Shown: positions 26,525 to 34,649 of the stretch, piece after piece | Layout of the letters: each line of letters starts with the position of its first letter | Numbering within the stretch: the first letter of the stretch is position 1 | Notes under the pieces: model-generated | Database searches by the model: none | Told to the model about the DNA's origin: nothing | Seen by the model: the letters and a program-made list of their open reading frames with translations, nothing else | Translations under genes and position numbers: made by a program | Source: Litorivicinus sp. | Lineage (GTDB): Bacteria > Pseudomonadota > Gammaproteobacteria > Pseudomonadales > Litorivicinaceae | Assembly (NCBI GenBank): GCA_009886945.1 | Contig: QXYM01000049.1 | Coordinates: forward strand, 1,553-36,201 | Reading direction: 5' to 3' | DNA length: 34,649 nt

Positions 26525-28549
26525 CTAGCGAATACGTTGTCCCGCGTTTGCTCCCTGATCAGGTTCTAACAGATAAATCTCCGATCCACCGGGGCCTGCC
26601 GCGAGTACCATCCCTTCGGATAACCCGAACTTCATTTTTCGTGGCGCCAAATTGGCGATCATGACGGTTTGTCGTCCAACCAAATCTTCCGCTCGATAGG
26701 CTGCTTTGATTCCACTGAACACCTGCCGTTGTTCACCACCGAGATCGAGTGTCAGTTTGAGAAGTTTATCGGCACCTTCAACTGCTTCCGCCGACACAAT
26801 GGTTGCCACCCGTAGATCGACCTTAGCAAAGTCATCAATCGTACACTCGGCCTCAATGGGTTCAATCGCGCCTGACGTTGAAGTTTCTGTTGTTTCTTTG
26901 ATCTCTGTCACCTCAGGTTGGATCATGGCTTCGACATCCTTCATTTCAATCCGTGTGATCAAAGGCGTGAATGCCTCAATTTGGTGATCGAGTAAGGTGT
27001 GATTGAGACTCTCGTAGTCGAGACGATCAACTTGTAAAAAGTGCTGAACTTTGTCCGAGAGCGTTGGCATCACAGGTTTGAGATACAACACCAATAAACG
27101 GAAGGCGTTGATTGCTGTGGTGCAAATGGGTTGCACATCAGGAAGTGTGGCCTCATTTTTGGCAAGCTGCCAGGGAGCCATTTCAGCAATCCAGGCGTTG
27201 ACGTCATCGGCAAGCGCCATGATCTCGCGAGTCGCTTTCGAGAATTCTCGATTTTCGAAAGCCTCCTGGATATCAGGGCCCTTTGCTCGAATCGCTTCAA
27301 CCAGATCAGGATTGGCAAGCTCTGAGGACAGTCGTCCAGAAAATTTCTTGCTGATAAAGCCTGCCGTCCGACTTGCGATATTCACGAGTTTTCCTACCAG
27401 ATCTGAATTGACTTTCTGGACAAAGTCCTCGAGCGACAAGTCAATATCCTCAACCCGCGCTGAGAGTTTGGTTGCAAAGTAGTACCGCAAATATTCTGGA
27501 TCCAAATGATCCAGATAGGTGCGAGCCTTGATAAAGGTTCCGCGAGATTTGGACATTTTGCGACCGTCGACGGTCACGAACCCATGCACATTCACTCCAG
27601 TCGGAGTTCGGAAATTGGCTTGATGCAACATGGCTGGCCAAAACAGGCAGTGGAAGTTGACAATATCCTTACCAATGAAATGATAAACCTCCGCGTCGCT
27701 CTCGGGACTCCAGACCGAGTCGAAATCGAAGTCATGGGCATCGCACCATTCTTTAAATGCACCCATGTAACCAATGGGTGCATCCAGCCAGACATAGAAA
27801 TAGGTACCAGGGTGATCTGGGACCTCAAACCCGAAATAGGGTGCATCACGCGAGATATCCCAGCTTTTCAAACCCCCATCGATCCATTCCGCGAGTTTGT
27901 TCGCCACTTCCGGTTGGAGTCGGCCCGATCGCGTCCACTCTTTGAGAAAATCCGTGTGTTGGCCAAGCTCAAAGAACAAGTGCTGAGAGTCTTTGAGGAC
28001 CGGTGTCTCTCCTGATAGTGTGGATTTTGGATTCTTCAATTCCGACGCTTGGTAGGTTGCGCCACAGGCTTCACAATTATCGCCGTATTGATCATCGACC
28101 CCGCATTTTGGACAGACACCTTTGACGTAGCGATCGGCGAGAAATAACTCTTTTTCTGGGTCAAACAGCTGTGAAATGGTGCGAACGGCAATGCCACCGG
28201 CGTCACGGACTCGGGTGTAAATGAGTTCGGAGTAGTACCGATTCGCTTCTGTATGGGTCGATGAATAGTGATCAAAACCGATATGGAATCCGCTAAAATC
28301 TGCTTCGTGTTCTGCTTTGACGTCAGCGATTAACTCCTCGGGTGTCATTCCGAGTGTTTGTGCGCGAAGCATGATCGCTGTACCGTGCGCATCATCGGCG
28401 CAAACATAGACGCAACGGTTCCCTGATTGCTTTTGGTAGCGAACCCAGATGTCAGTTTGGATATACTCAAGCATGTGGCCTAAATGAATGGATCCGTTGG
28501 CATAGGGCAGGGCGCTGGTGACTAAGATGGTGCGTCTGTCTGTCGGCAC
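26525..28549 (-). CDS. metG: Methionyl-tRNA synthetase
   Basis: A 674-residue class I aminoacyl-tRNA synthetase with an E. coli-type layout. ATP-binding motifs are HLGH (residues 22-25, in [14 protein letters not shown]) and KMSKS (about 328). A zinc knuckle of two CxxC pairs lies around residues 143-161 (CPKC, CEAC). The anticodon-binding helical domain follows, then a C-terminal EMAPII/Arc1-like tRNA-binding dimerisation domain from about residue 570 ([16 protein letters not shown]). The start is set at GTG 28549, which has AAGGA 9 bases upstream; a TTG seven codons earlier lacks a good site. It is the first gene of the minus-strand unit and is divergent from mrp. Confidence 0.96.
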   Translation of the reverse strand: MPTDRRTILVTSALPYANGSIHLGHMLEYIQTDIWVRYQKQSGNRCVYVCADDAHGTAIMLRAQTLGMTPEELIADVKAEHEADFSGFHIGFDHYSSTHTEANRYYSELIYTRVRDAGGIAVRTISQLFDPEKELFLADRYVKGVCPKCGVDDQYGDNCEACGATYQASELKNPKSTLSGETPVLKDSQHLFFELGQHTDFLKEWTRSGRLQPEVANKLAEWIDGGLKSWDISRDAPYFGFEVPDHPGTYFYVWLDAPIGYMGAFKEWCDAHDFDFDSVWSPESDAEVYHFIGKDIVNFHCLFWPAMLHQANFRTPTGVNVHGFVTVDGRKMSKSRGTFIKARTYLDHLDPEYLRYYFATKLSARVEDIDLSLEDFVQKVNSDLVGKLVNIASRTAGFISKKFSGRLSSELANPDLVEAIRAKGPDIQEAFENREFSKATREIMALADDVNAWIAEMAPWQLAKNEATLPDVQPICTTAINAFRLLVLYLKPVMPTLSDKVQHFLQVDRLDYESLNHTLLDHQIEAFTPLITRIEMKDVEAMIQPEVTEIKETTETSTSGAIEPIEAECTIDDFAKVDLRVATIVSAEAVEGADKLLKLTLDLGGEQRQVFSGIKAAYRAEDLVGRQTVMIANLAPRKMKFGLSEGMVLAAGPGGSEIYLLEPDQGANAGQRIR

Positions 28550-28636
28550 AGAGTAAATTCCTTGTTGCAATGCAAGTGAATCCCCAAGTATACCGGTACT
28601 GACCGTACTTTTGGCCGCCTGTTAACGAAAACGGAG

Positions 28637-29743
28637 ATGAATTTGTCGACTTCCATTCATGATCGCGTCATAGCTATTCTTTCTGAGCACGATGACCCTT
28701 ACCGTGAGAGTAATTTGGGCCGCAGTGGTGTGTTGACCCGCTGCGAGCTGAAAGAGGGTGAGCTTGATATCGAGCTCACATTTAAATATCCGCTTGCCGG
28801 TATGACGCGGTCGCTGGTGAAGCAGTTGAAACCCAAATTGGAGGGGATCAAGGAGGTTCGAGAGGCCTTTATTCGTGTTCGGCACGAAGTTCCTATGGTT
28901 GCCGCACGTGAGGGCACTGAGTCGATTCCTGGGGTTCGCCAGGTCATTTGCGTGGCCTCTGGTAAGGGTGGAGTGGGGAAATCGACAACGGCTGTCAATC
29001 TGACGTTAGCGCTTCAGGCGGAGGGTGCGCGTGTTGGCCTGTTGGATGCGGATATCTATGGACCATCGCAGGCACTGATGCTGGGTGTTCAAGGCCAGAG
29101 GCCAGAAACTCCAGATGGAAAGTCGTTCAATCCGGTCATTGCCCACGGTATTCCGGTGATGTCCATGGCGTTTTTATTGACCGAACGGTCGCCGACGATC
29201 TGGCGTGGACCGATGGTCAGTGGTGCGTTCACTCAAATGCTCAGGCAAACGAACTGGGGCAACCTCGATTATTTGGTGATCGACTTGCCGCCAGGGACGG
29301 GCGATATTCAGCTCACTCTGAGCCAGCAAGTTCCCGTCAATGGTGCAGTTGTCGTCACTACCCCTCAGGACATTGCACTGCTTGATGCTCGCCGAGGGAT
29401 CGAGATGTTCCGGCGCGTTGAAGTGCCTGTTCTTGGTGTGATTGAGAATATGTCGCTGCACCGCTGCTCGAAATGTGGTCACACCGAACATTTATTTGGG
29501 GAAGGCGGTGGCGATCGAATTGCGGCAGAATATGACACTGAATTGTTGGGTGCGCTGCCGTTGGATCTCAGTATCCGGCAGCAGACCGACATCGGTAAGC
29601 CATCGGTGATCAGTGACCCTGACGGAATGATCGCTCAGTCTTACCGCGACATCGCGCGTCGAACAGCTGCGCGTTTGGCGCTTTTTGCGGAACGCAATGG
29701 CTCTAGCAACCTAATTACCAAAACCCAAGGGACTGACGAGTAA
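28637..29743 (+). CDS. mrp: Mrp/ApbC family iron-sulfur cluster carrier ATPase
   Basis: A 368-residue P-loop protein. An N-terminal DUF59/MIP18-like region (about residues 5-85) precedes a deviant Walker A, SGKGGVGKSTT (residues 108-118), and DADIYGPSQALMLG. A CSKCGH pair near residue 277 is the expected Cys-x2-Cys bridge that holds a 4Fe-4S cluster at the dimer interface. It carries Fe-S clusters to apoproteins. The start is unsure: ATG 28637 sits directly after CGGAG, whereas TTG 28643 has ideal 6-base spacing to the same GGAG; the products differ by two residues. It is followed 3 bp later by dcd. Confidence 0.95.
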   Translation: MNLSTSIHDRVIAILSEHDDPYRESNLGRSGVLTRCELKEGELDIELTFKYPLAGMTRSLVKQLKPKLEGIKEVREAFIRVRHEVPMVAAREGTESIPGVRQVICVASGKGGVGKSTTAVNLTLALQAEGARVGLLDADIYGPSQALMLGVQGQRPETPDGKSFNPVIAHGIPVMSMAFLLTERSPTIWRGPMVSGAFTQMLRQTNWGNLDYLVIDLPPGTGDIQLTLSQQVPVNGAVVVTTPQDIALLDARRGIEMFRRVEVPVLGVIENMSLHRCSKCGHTEHLFGEGGGDRIAAEYDTELLGALPLDLSIRQQTDIGKPSVISDPDGMIAQSYRDIARRTAARLALFAERNGSSNLITKTQGTDE

Positions 29744-29746
29744 TCC

Positions 29747-30313
29747 ATGACTATTAAATCCGACCGCTGGATTCAGCAAATGGCTGAAACCCAATCGATG
29801 ATTTCGCCATTTGAAGCCGGACAGATTCGTGACCGAGACGGTGAGAAATTGATTTCTTATGGAACATCAAGTTACGGCTATGATGTCCGTTGCGCCGATG
29901 AATTTAAGGTATTCACCAATATTCACTCAGCCATTGTTGATCCGAAGAACTTCGATGAGAAGAGCTTTGTTGATATCAAATCGGATGTTTGCATTATTCC
30001 CCCGAACTCGTTTGCACTCGCGCGCACGGTTGAGTATTTCAAAATACCGGAAGATGTTTTAACGATTTGCTTAGGCAAATCCACTTACGCCCGCTGTGGA
30101 ATTATTGTGAATGTCACGCCTCTCGAACCGGAATGGGAGGGACATGTCACTCTTGAGTTTTCCAACACGACAAATCTGCCGGCAAAAATCTATGCCAATG
30201 AAGGCGTCGCACAAATGCTCTTTTTCCAGTCCGATGAGCGATGTCTGACCACTTACCGTGACCGTGGTGGTAAGTATCAAGGTCAAACTGGAGTGACGCT
30301 TCCCAAAGCCTAA
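29747..30313 (+). CDS. dcd: dCTP deaminase
   Basis: A 188-residue homotrimeric enzyme that deaminates dCTP to dUTP, the main route to thymidylate in many gammaproteobacteria. Active-site landmarks are GKSTYARCG (triphosphate binding, in place of the RSSLAR-type motif of E. coli), [20 protein letters not shown] with the catalytic glutamate, and [11 protein letters not shown]. The C-terminal [14 protein letters not shown] closes over substrate. Length and motif are those of the Pseudomonas-like group. ATG 29747 lies 3 bp after the mrp stop, and purU follows 8 bp downstream. Confidence 0.97.
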   Translation: MTIKSDRWIQQMAETQSMISPFEAGQIRDRDGEKLISYGTSSYGYDVRCADEFKVFTNIHSAIVDPKNFDEKSFVDIKSDVCIIPPNSFALARTVEYFKIPEDVLTICLGKSTYARCGIIVNVTPLEPEWEGHVTLEFSNTTNLPAKIYANEGVAQMLFFQSDERCLTTYRDRGGKYQGQTGVTLPKA

Positions 30314-30321
30314 GGATCGGA

Positions 30322-31191
30322 ATGAAGAATACAGCTCGTTATTTGCTACGGATTACCTGTCCGGGACGGACTGGTCTCGTTGCGGCCATCACTGGGTTTT
30401 TGGCGGATCAGGAATGTTTTATTACAGAACTGTCTCAGTTTGATGATATTCAGACTGGGCGTTTTTTCTGTCGAGCCGAGTTTTTTAAGCCGGACTCTGG
30501 GTTGAGTCCTAATCAGCTTTCGGAGATGTTTTCCGAGATTGGCGCACGCTTCGAAATGAGTTGGAAGTTTATTGATCCATCGATTCCGCATCGAACGCTG
30601 ATGTTAGTCTCGAAGTTTGATCATTGTTTGAATGATCTGCTGTATCGCAAGCAGACCGGCGAACTCAACATTGCTGTCACAACCGTCGCTTCCAACCATC
30701 CCGACTTGGAACCTTTGGCACGGTTTCATCAGGCACCTTTTGAAGTGTTGCCAGCGGGTCAATCCAAACTTGCAACGAAGGCCGCTCAGGAAGATCGAAT
30801 TCGCGATTTGATCGATGCACACGATGTTGAATTGGTTGTTCTTGCGCGATACATGCAAGTGTTATCGGATGAACTCTGTCAGGAATTGGCGGGTCGCTGT
30901 ATCAATATTCACCACTCGTTCTTGCCAAGTTTTAAAGGCGCACGTCCGTATCATCAAGCCTTTGAGCGAGGCGTGAAGGCGATCGGTGCGACAGCGCATT
31001 ATGTGACAGCAGATTTGGATGAGGGTCCGATCATCGATCAAGAGGTGGCTCGGGTGGATCACACTTTTGGTCCGGATCAATTATTAGCAACAGGCCGAAA
31101 CATGGAAAACTACGCGCTCTCCCGTGCCGTGAAAGCGCACAGTGAACATCGTGTGTTTTTAAATGGTCATAAGACGGTGGTATTAAAATGA
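30322..31191 (+). CDS. purU: Formyltetrahydrofolate deformylase
   Basis: A 289-residue enzyme that hydrolyses 10-formyl-THF to formate and THF, balancing one-carbon pools and supplying formate for purine synthesis. The N-terminal ACT domain (about residues 5-80, [17 protein letters not shown]) is the likely glycine/methionine-sensing part. The C-terminal formyltransferase-fold domain has catalytic Asn195/His197 in [12 protein letters not shown] and Asp233 in [15 protein letters not shown] precedes ATG 30322. Its stop overlaps the folD start (ATGA), so it is translationally coupled to the enzyme that makes its substrate. Confidence 0.96.
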   Translation: MKNTARYLLRITCPGRTGLVAAITGFLADQECFITELSQFDDIQTGRFFCRAEFFKPDSGLSPNQLSEMFSEIGARFEMSWKFIDPSIPHRTLMLVSKFDHCLNDLLYRKQTGELNIAVTTVASNHPDLEPLARFHQAPFEVLPAGQSKLATKAAQEDRIRDLIDAHDVELVVLARYMQVLSDELCQELAGRCINIHHSFLPSFKGARPYHQAFERGVKAIGATAHYVTADLDEGPIIDQEVARVDHTFGPDQLLATGRNMENYALSRAVKAHSEHRVFLNGHKTVVLK

Positions 31192-32054
31192 CGGCTCTTC
31201 GCATTGATGGCAAAGCCTTCGCCGAACAGGTTCGCCAGGAAGTCGCCGAGGGGGTAAGTGCGCTGAAAGCATCGCATGGTGTGACTCCTGGGTTGGCTGT
31301 GGTTCTCGTCGGGGAAGATCCCGCCAGCCAGGTCTATGTGAGAAACAAGGTAAAACAAACAGAAGCCTGTGGCATGCGTTCGTTTCACCATGTACTTGAT
31401 GTCGATACTTCGCGCGAATCATTGATGTCGCTGATTCAATCCTTAAATGCGGATCCTGCCGTTCATGGCATTCTCGTTCAATTGCCGTTGCCCGCGCACC
31501 TCGATTCCAAAGATGTGATTGAGGCCATTGATCCAGCAAAAGATGTTGATGGATTCCATACAAGCAACGTGGGTCAACTCTGGACGGGCGGGAATCCGTT
31601 TGTCCCCTGCACACCCCTTGGGTGCATGAAATTGTTGAAGTCAATCGAGCCAAATATTGCTGGCAAGAACGCGGTTGTTATCGGTCGTTCAAATATCGTT
31701 GGGCGTCCGATGGCTGCGCTTTTGTTAAATGAGTCAGCAACCGTCACGATTGCGCACTCTAAAACACACAATCTACCCGCGGTTTGTCGAGAGGCAGATA
31801 TTCTGGTAGCAGCCGTTGGTCGTCCTCAGATGGTGAAGGCGGACTGGATCAAGCCTGGTGCGATCGTTTTGGATGTTGGGATTAACCGCATTGAAACCGA
31901 AGATGGGAAAGGTCGACTTGTTGGTGACGTAGATTTTGATGACGTGTCGACTGTGGCTAGGGCAATCACCCCCGTACCCGGTGGCCCTGGTCCGATGACA
32001 ATTGCCTGTCTTTTAGCCAATACGCTAGAAGCAGCAAAGCGCTCAGTATCTTAA
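31188..32054 (+). CDS. folD: Bifunctional methylene-THF dehydrogenase/methenyl-THF cyclohydrolase
   Basis: A 288-residue cytoplasmic enzyme that oxidises 5,10-methylene-THF with NADP+ and hydrolyses methenyl-THF to 10-formyl-THF. Tyr50 and Lys54 in [17 protein letters not shown] are the catalytic pair; [24 protein letters not shown] and the Rossmann segment [14 protein letters not shown] are standard. [16 protein letters not shown] near the C-terminus closes the active site. It overlaps purU by 4 bp and is the last gene of mrp-dcd-purU-folD. Only 40 bp separate its stop from the convergent btuM-like stop, with no clear terminator. Confidence 0.97.
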   Translation: MTALRIDGKAFAEQVRQEVAEGVSALKASHGVTPGLAVVLVGEDPASQVYVRNKVKQTEACGMRSFHHVLDVDTSRESLMSLIQSLNADPAVHGILVQLPLPAHLDSKDVIEAIDPAKDVDGFHTSNVGQLWTGGNPFVPCTPLGCMKLLKSIEPNIAGKNAVVIGRSNIVGRPMAALLLNESATVTIAHSKTHNLPAVCREADILVAAVGRPQMVKADWIKPGAIVLDVGINRIETEDGKGRLVGDVDFDDVSTVARAITPVPGGPGPMTIACLLANTLEAAKRSVS

Positions 32055-32094
32055 GCGACTCAATAATACATCCAGCCCAAAGAAGAGCAAAAAG

Positions 32095-32652
32095 TCAGTG
32101 GGATAGCGCTTCCGGTGACTTTACTTGCGAATACAGGCGATACAAAGCACTTACCACAATAAATGCGACCGCCCAATAGGCTGAGCTTGCAAACACGGCT
32201 GGCGCATATTGAAGTTCACGGGTTATGAACTCAACCATGGTTGGCTGAAAGTTTCCAGACCACAAGTAGAAGCTGCCGCTTGAGATCAATTCGCAGATCA
32301 GTGTTCCACCCATAGCGAAACCGAAAAAGACAGCGGACCCAGAGAATCGGCTAGAAAGATACGGCTTGGCGAGACGTCCTGCCATCCACATCGAGAAGTA
32401 AGCAGGGATGAGCATTCCGTAAGCTACAGAAAAGCATGTGCCTGGCACGCCCCCGAAGGTGAACGCATAGGCGTCAATGCCGACTGCTAGAGACATAAAC
32501 CAAGCGAATGACCAAACAGGTAAAAGAGTTCCGGCTACCATGAAGATCATCCAAGATGCTTCTGGTAGGGCGTTTATGCCTGAAAAATGCGACCCTCTTG
32601 TCAGAAGCATAATTAAGCTCAGCGATATAAGAAGCGCAGATTTGATTTGCAT
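32095..32652 (-). CDS. btuM: Probable cobalamin ECF-type S component BtuM
   Basis: A 185-residue inner-membrane protein with about six hydrophobic helices. I read it as BtuM, the solitary vitamin B12 S component of proteobacteria, for three reasons: it lies directly downstream of a TonB receptor that has a cobalamin riboswitch; its size fits; and the patterns LTRGSHFSGINALPEAS near residue 17, GTCFSVAYGMLIPAY with Cys73, MAGR, and SSGSFYLWSGNF match my memory of that family, where a conserved cysteine at about this place binds and decyanates cobalamin. ATG 32652 has CGGAG 9 bases upstream; an in-frame TTG two codons earlier is less likely. It begins 6 bp after the receptor stop. No ECF ATPase or T component is nearby, as expected for BtuM. 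Alternative: an unrelated B12-regulated membrane protein. Confidence 0.65.
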   Translation of the reverse strand: MQIKSALLISLSLIMLLTRGSHFSGINALPEASWMIFMVAGTLLPVWSFAWFMSLAVGIDAYAFTFGGVPGTCFSVAYGMLIPAYFSMWMAGRLAKPYLSSRFSGSAVFFGFAMGGTLICELISSGSFYLWSGNFQPTMVEFITRELQYAPAVFASSAYWAVAFIVVSALYRLYSQVKSPEALSH

Positions 32653-32658
32653 GATCAA

Positions 32659-34545
32659 TCACTCCGGAGTGTATTTAAAAGTTAGCCAAAATGAGGTCGG
32701 CTCAGCAGGTGTCCGCTTTAGCGTACCATATGAGTCGTAGACGTAGGAGTCGTGTGTAACGTCAAATAAGTTTTTCACACTTAATCCAAATAGCCATTCT
32801 GGTTGGACAAATGTGATTGAAGCAGCAGTAGTCGTGTAGCTGTTATGTTTTCCCAAATCGTTTTCATAATCAGTGATAGCGTAAGCGCTAGAGTACCAAC
32901 GGTGGGAAAGGTTCATCTTGAAGCTATCTGATAACTTGGTATTCACGGTCATATTCGCCTGCATTTTGCTTACGCCGGGAATTTGAGAGCCAGAAAAACT
33001 TCCTGCATTAATCTTGGTGTCGACATAACTAATTTTGCTGATTACATCGGTCCCAGGCAAAGGACTGATCGTTAGGTCAAAGTCTGCTCCCAATCGACGT
33101 GTTTTATCGACGTTGATGTTTGAACCGAAGATTGACTGTGATGTGTCGTTTGCGTCAAACAAAATCTCGTCTTTGTTCCAAATGGCGAATATGCGTGATG
33201 AAAAATTCGAAGCTCTTAGCCCTAACTCCAACCCCTCTCCGTGCTGAGGCTTTAATGCCGTTCCAGAAGAAGATTGCTCGTCGAGAGTGGCGAATCTGAA
33301 CGTTTGGTCAGCTCTGGCGAAAACATCGAGTTCCCCAAATGATTGAGTGATTCCCAAGTCAAAAGCCGTCAAATTTGCTGTCGCCTCAAAACCGTTTTCC
33401 ATCGTGTCCGAGACTGATTGCAATCTTCCCCCAACAGTCGCTGAAAGAGAATTCAACCGTTTGGTCACCTGAGTAAAAATTGCTGCGCTGGCTTGTTTGC
33501 GATAAGGGGTGATGTACAGCGAACTATATTTGCCGTTCGTAAGTTCTACCCCTGCCAAGTAATCAAATGTTGAATCTCGGGCGGGTAAATTACTGATTTC
33601 AAATCGGCCATTCAGTAAGTCTAAATTCTGCTGAATGTTCCCATAGGATGGATTCTCATATTTTCCATTTTGATCGCTTTGCCGGTGAGATAGTGTTCCT
33701 CTGTAATGAGACTGTCGATGGTTGAAGCCTACTTTCAAATCCGTAATCGCTTGGCGATAATCGATCGCCGACCTATCGTTCAGACTAGAATCTCTCCGGT
33801 CCAAAGCCAAAACAGCTTCAGTTGAGGCTCCTGCAGCGTTCCTTTGATCAAGGGAGCGCAGATGAGACAGAGAAAAATCGAAGCTGCGATCGATGCGATA
33901 TTCTAACCGTCCCGAGGTTAAGTCACTGTCGTTGAAATGCCGATAGCCATCTGAACTTTGTATGACAACATCACCAGAAATCGCATAATCAGAGCCAACC
34001 AAGCTATGTTTGGCCGCTATTTCTGCAAAACCAAAACTTCCACCATTCAGTTCATAGGAAGGCCTATAAATCCTATTCTGATTTTTAGTGCTTATCTCTA
34101 TGACGCCTCCAACAGCACCATTACCAAATAAGACGCTACCACCACTTGGAATCAGACGAATTTCTGTAACTTGAGAGAGCGGTATTAGTGCTAGATTTGG
34201 CGCTTCTAGTGTTGGGTTGTTAAGTGGTACACCGTCCAGAACGATCGCAATATTTCTTGCGGCTGTTTCTCCAAATCCGCGGAGATCGATTGCACTGGAC
34301 CTTTTTGCTCCGGTGCTATCAGTACTTGCCCTGAAACTAGAGTTACGCTCTAACACATCGATAATTGACGAGTATCCGCCCTCTGCAATATCACTTTCAG
34401 TAATCAGAGTGAAGTTTGAAGCAGTGGGGTGTATCGGCAACGTCAAATCGTCGATAGTGATAATAATGTCGGCATCTTGCGCGTTTGCCCACGAGCAAAC
34501 GAATGAGAATACCAGGATGGCAGCCAGTTGGACTGTCGATTTCAT
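32659..34545 (-). CDS. btuB: BtuB-like TonB-dependent outer-membrane receptor (vitamin B12)
   Basis: A 628-residue outer-membrane transporter. The signal peptide is MKSTVQLAAILVFSFVCSWANA, cleaved before QDAD. Residues after it (DIIITIDDLTLP) resemble a TonB box, followed by a plug domain with IDLRGFGETAARNIAIVLDGVPLN and PSGGSVLFGNGAVGGVIEI. The rest is a beta barrel ending NLFDVTHDSYVYDSYGT and FWLTFKYTPE; the end is not the usual terminal Phe. Length is close to E. coli BtuB. The cobalamin riboswitch in its leader identifies B12 or a corrinoid as the likely cargo. Base composition is lower in GC than the housekeeping genes and the protein is rich in Ser and Asn, hinting at transfer or relaxed selection. 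Confidence 0.88.
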   Translation of the reverse strand: MKSTVQLAAILVFSFVCSWANAQDADIIITIDDLTLPIHPTASNFTLITESDIAEGGYSSIIDVLERNSSFRASTDSTGAKRSSAIDLRGFGETAARNIAIVLDGVPLNNPTLEAPNLALIPLSQVTEIRLIPSGGSVLFGNGAVGGVIEISTKNQNRIYRPSYELNGGSFGFAEIAAKHSLVGSDYAISGDVVIQSSDGYRHFNDSDLTSGRLEYRIDRSFDFSLSHLRSLDQRNAAGASTEAVLALDRRDSSLNDRSAIDYRQAITDLKVGFNHRQSHYRGTLSHRQSDQNGKYENPSYGNIQQNLDLLNGRFEISNLPARDSTFDYLAGVELTNGKYSSLYITPYRKQASAAIFTQVTKRLNSLSATVGGRLQSVSDTMENGFEATANLTAFDLGITQSFGELDVFARADQTFRFATLDEQSSSGTALKPQHGEGLELGLRASNFSSRIFAIWNKDEILFDANDTSQSIFGSNINVDKTRRLGADFDLTISPLPGTDVISKISYVDTKINAGSFSGSQIPGVSKMQANMTVNTKLSDSFKMNLSHRWYSSAYAITDYENDLGKHNSYTTTAASITFVQPEWLFGLSVKNLFDVTHDSYVYDSYGTLKRTPAEPTSFWLTFKYTPE

Positions 34546-34574
34546 CTGAGTTCCATCAACGCGCCCACCGCACG

Positions 34575-34649
34575 CCTTAAGTTCGTGACACGCCAGGTAG
34601 GTCTCCGGGCTGGTTCAGGGCAATTCCATTTGCCGAATCACTCGCACCT
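34575..34649 (-). promoter_or_regulatory. Cobalamin riboswitch (3' part, cut by window end)
   Basis: Read on the minus strand, the leader contains AGCCCGGAGACCTACCTGGC (complement of 34592-34611), a good match to the B12 box that ends cobalamin riboswitches; E. coli btuB has AGCCCGAAGACCTGCC at the same point. GGTGCGAGTGATTCGG upstream resembles the region preceding it in the btuB leader. The 5' half lies beyond the window. No T-run lies between the B12 box and the receptor ATG, so control at translation initiation is more likely than termination. Confidence 0.85.

Noticed and set aside
27506-28015. 169-codon open frame antisense to metG
   Set aside because: It lies opposite conserved synthetase motifs, has no recognisable domain and is explained by codon bias on the coding strand.
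28580-28615. TACCGGTA palindrome with AAGTA/TACTT arms between metG and mrp
   Set aside because: Arms are short and imperfect, so I cannot separate it from chance in a short divergent spacer.
1-34649. Mobile elements, CRISPR arrays, tRNA or rRNA genes, toxin-antitoxin pairs, defence genes
   Set aside because: I looked for repeats with spacers, transposase or integrase motifs, clover-leaf patterns and small paired genes and saw none.

Overview
The window looks like a compact stretch of a gammaproteobacterial chromosome. The proteins closely resemble Pseudomonas/Escherichia versions of RsmJ, RNase T, RsxA-E, Nth, YbbA/YbbP, MetG, Mrp and Dcd. From memory, the order rnt-pyrC / argG / nth-rsxEGDCBA / metG / mrp-dcd matches a spread-out region of Pseudomonas genomes, here with almost no spacer DNA. 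Genes often overlap by 4 bp, three convergent pairs overlap at their stops, and many starts are GTG or TTG. Together with TAXI-TRAP uptake this suggests a streamlined, probably marine, heterotroph. The genus cannot be fixed from the sequence alone.

Layout. 1-2620: a TAXI-type TRAP transporter (permease cut by the window edge, solute-binding protein) divergent from an RpiR-family regulator that overlaps an EmrE-like SMR exporter gene. 2617-3744: a class V aminotransferase. 3837-10390: tadA, purL, rsmJ and dgt (tRNA editing, purine synthesis, rRNA methylation, dNTP control). 10369-14125: tesA divergent from ybbA-ybbP, followed by a SCO1/SenC copper protein at 14140-14715. 14816-17554: acs and a LuxR-type response regulator resembling CrbR/ErdR regulators of acetate use. 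17540-20614: rnt-pyrC on the minus strand, divergent from argG. 20619-28549 (minus): an apparent nine-gene unit metG-osmC-rsxABCDGE-nth. 28637-32054 (plus): mrp-dcd-purU-folD, divergent from metG. 32095-34649 (minus): a cobalamin-uptake cassette made of a B12 riboswitch (cut by the window end), a BtuB-like TonB-dependent receptor, and a small membrane protein that I read as the solitary ECF-type S component BtuM.

Most of the window is conserved housekeeping DNA. The parts with most to discover are the B12 cassette (visibly lower in GC, with a Cys-containing BtuM-like protein), the RpiR/SMR/TAXI-TRAP locus with clear operator-like dyads and unknown substrate, the response regulator beside acs with an 18-bp dyad filling its promoter spacer, and the OsmC-family gene embedded between metG and the Rsx genes. 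I found no rRNA, tRNA, CRISPR array, insertion sequence, prophage or integrase. No stretch longer than 300 bases lacks a gene.
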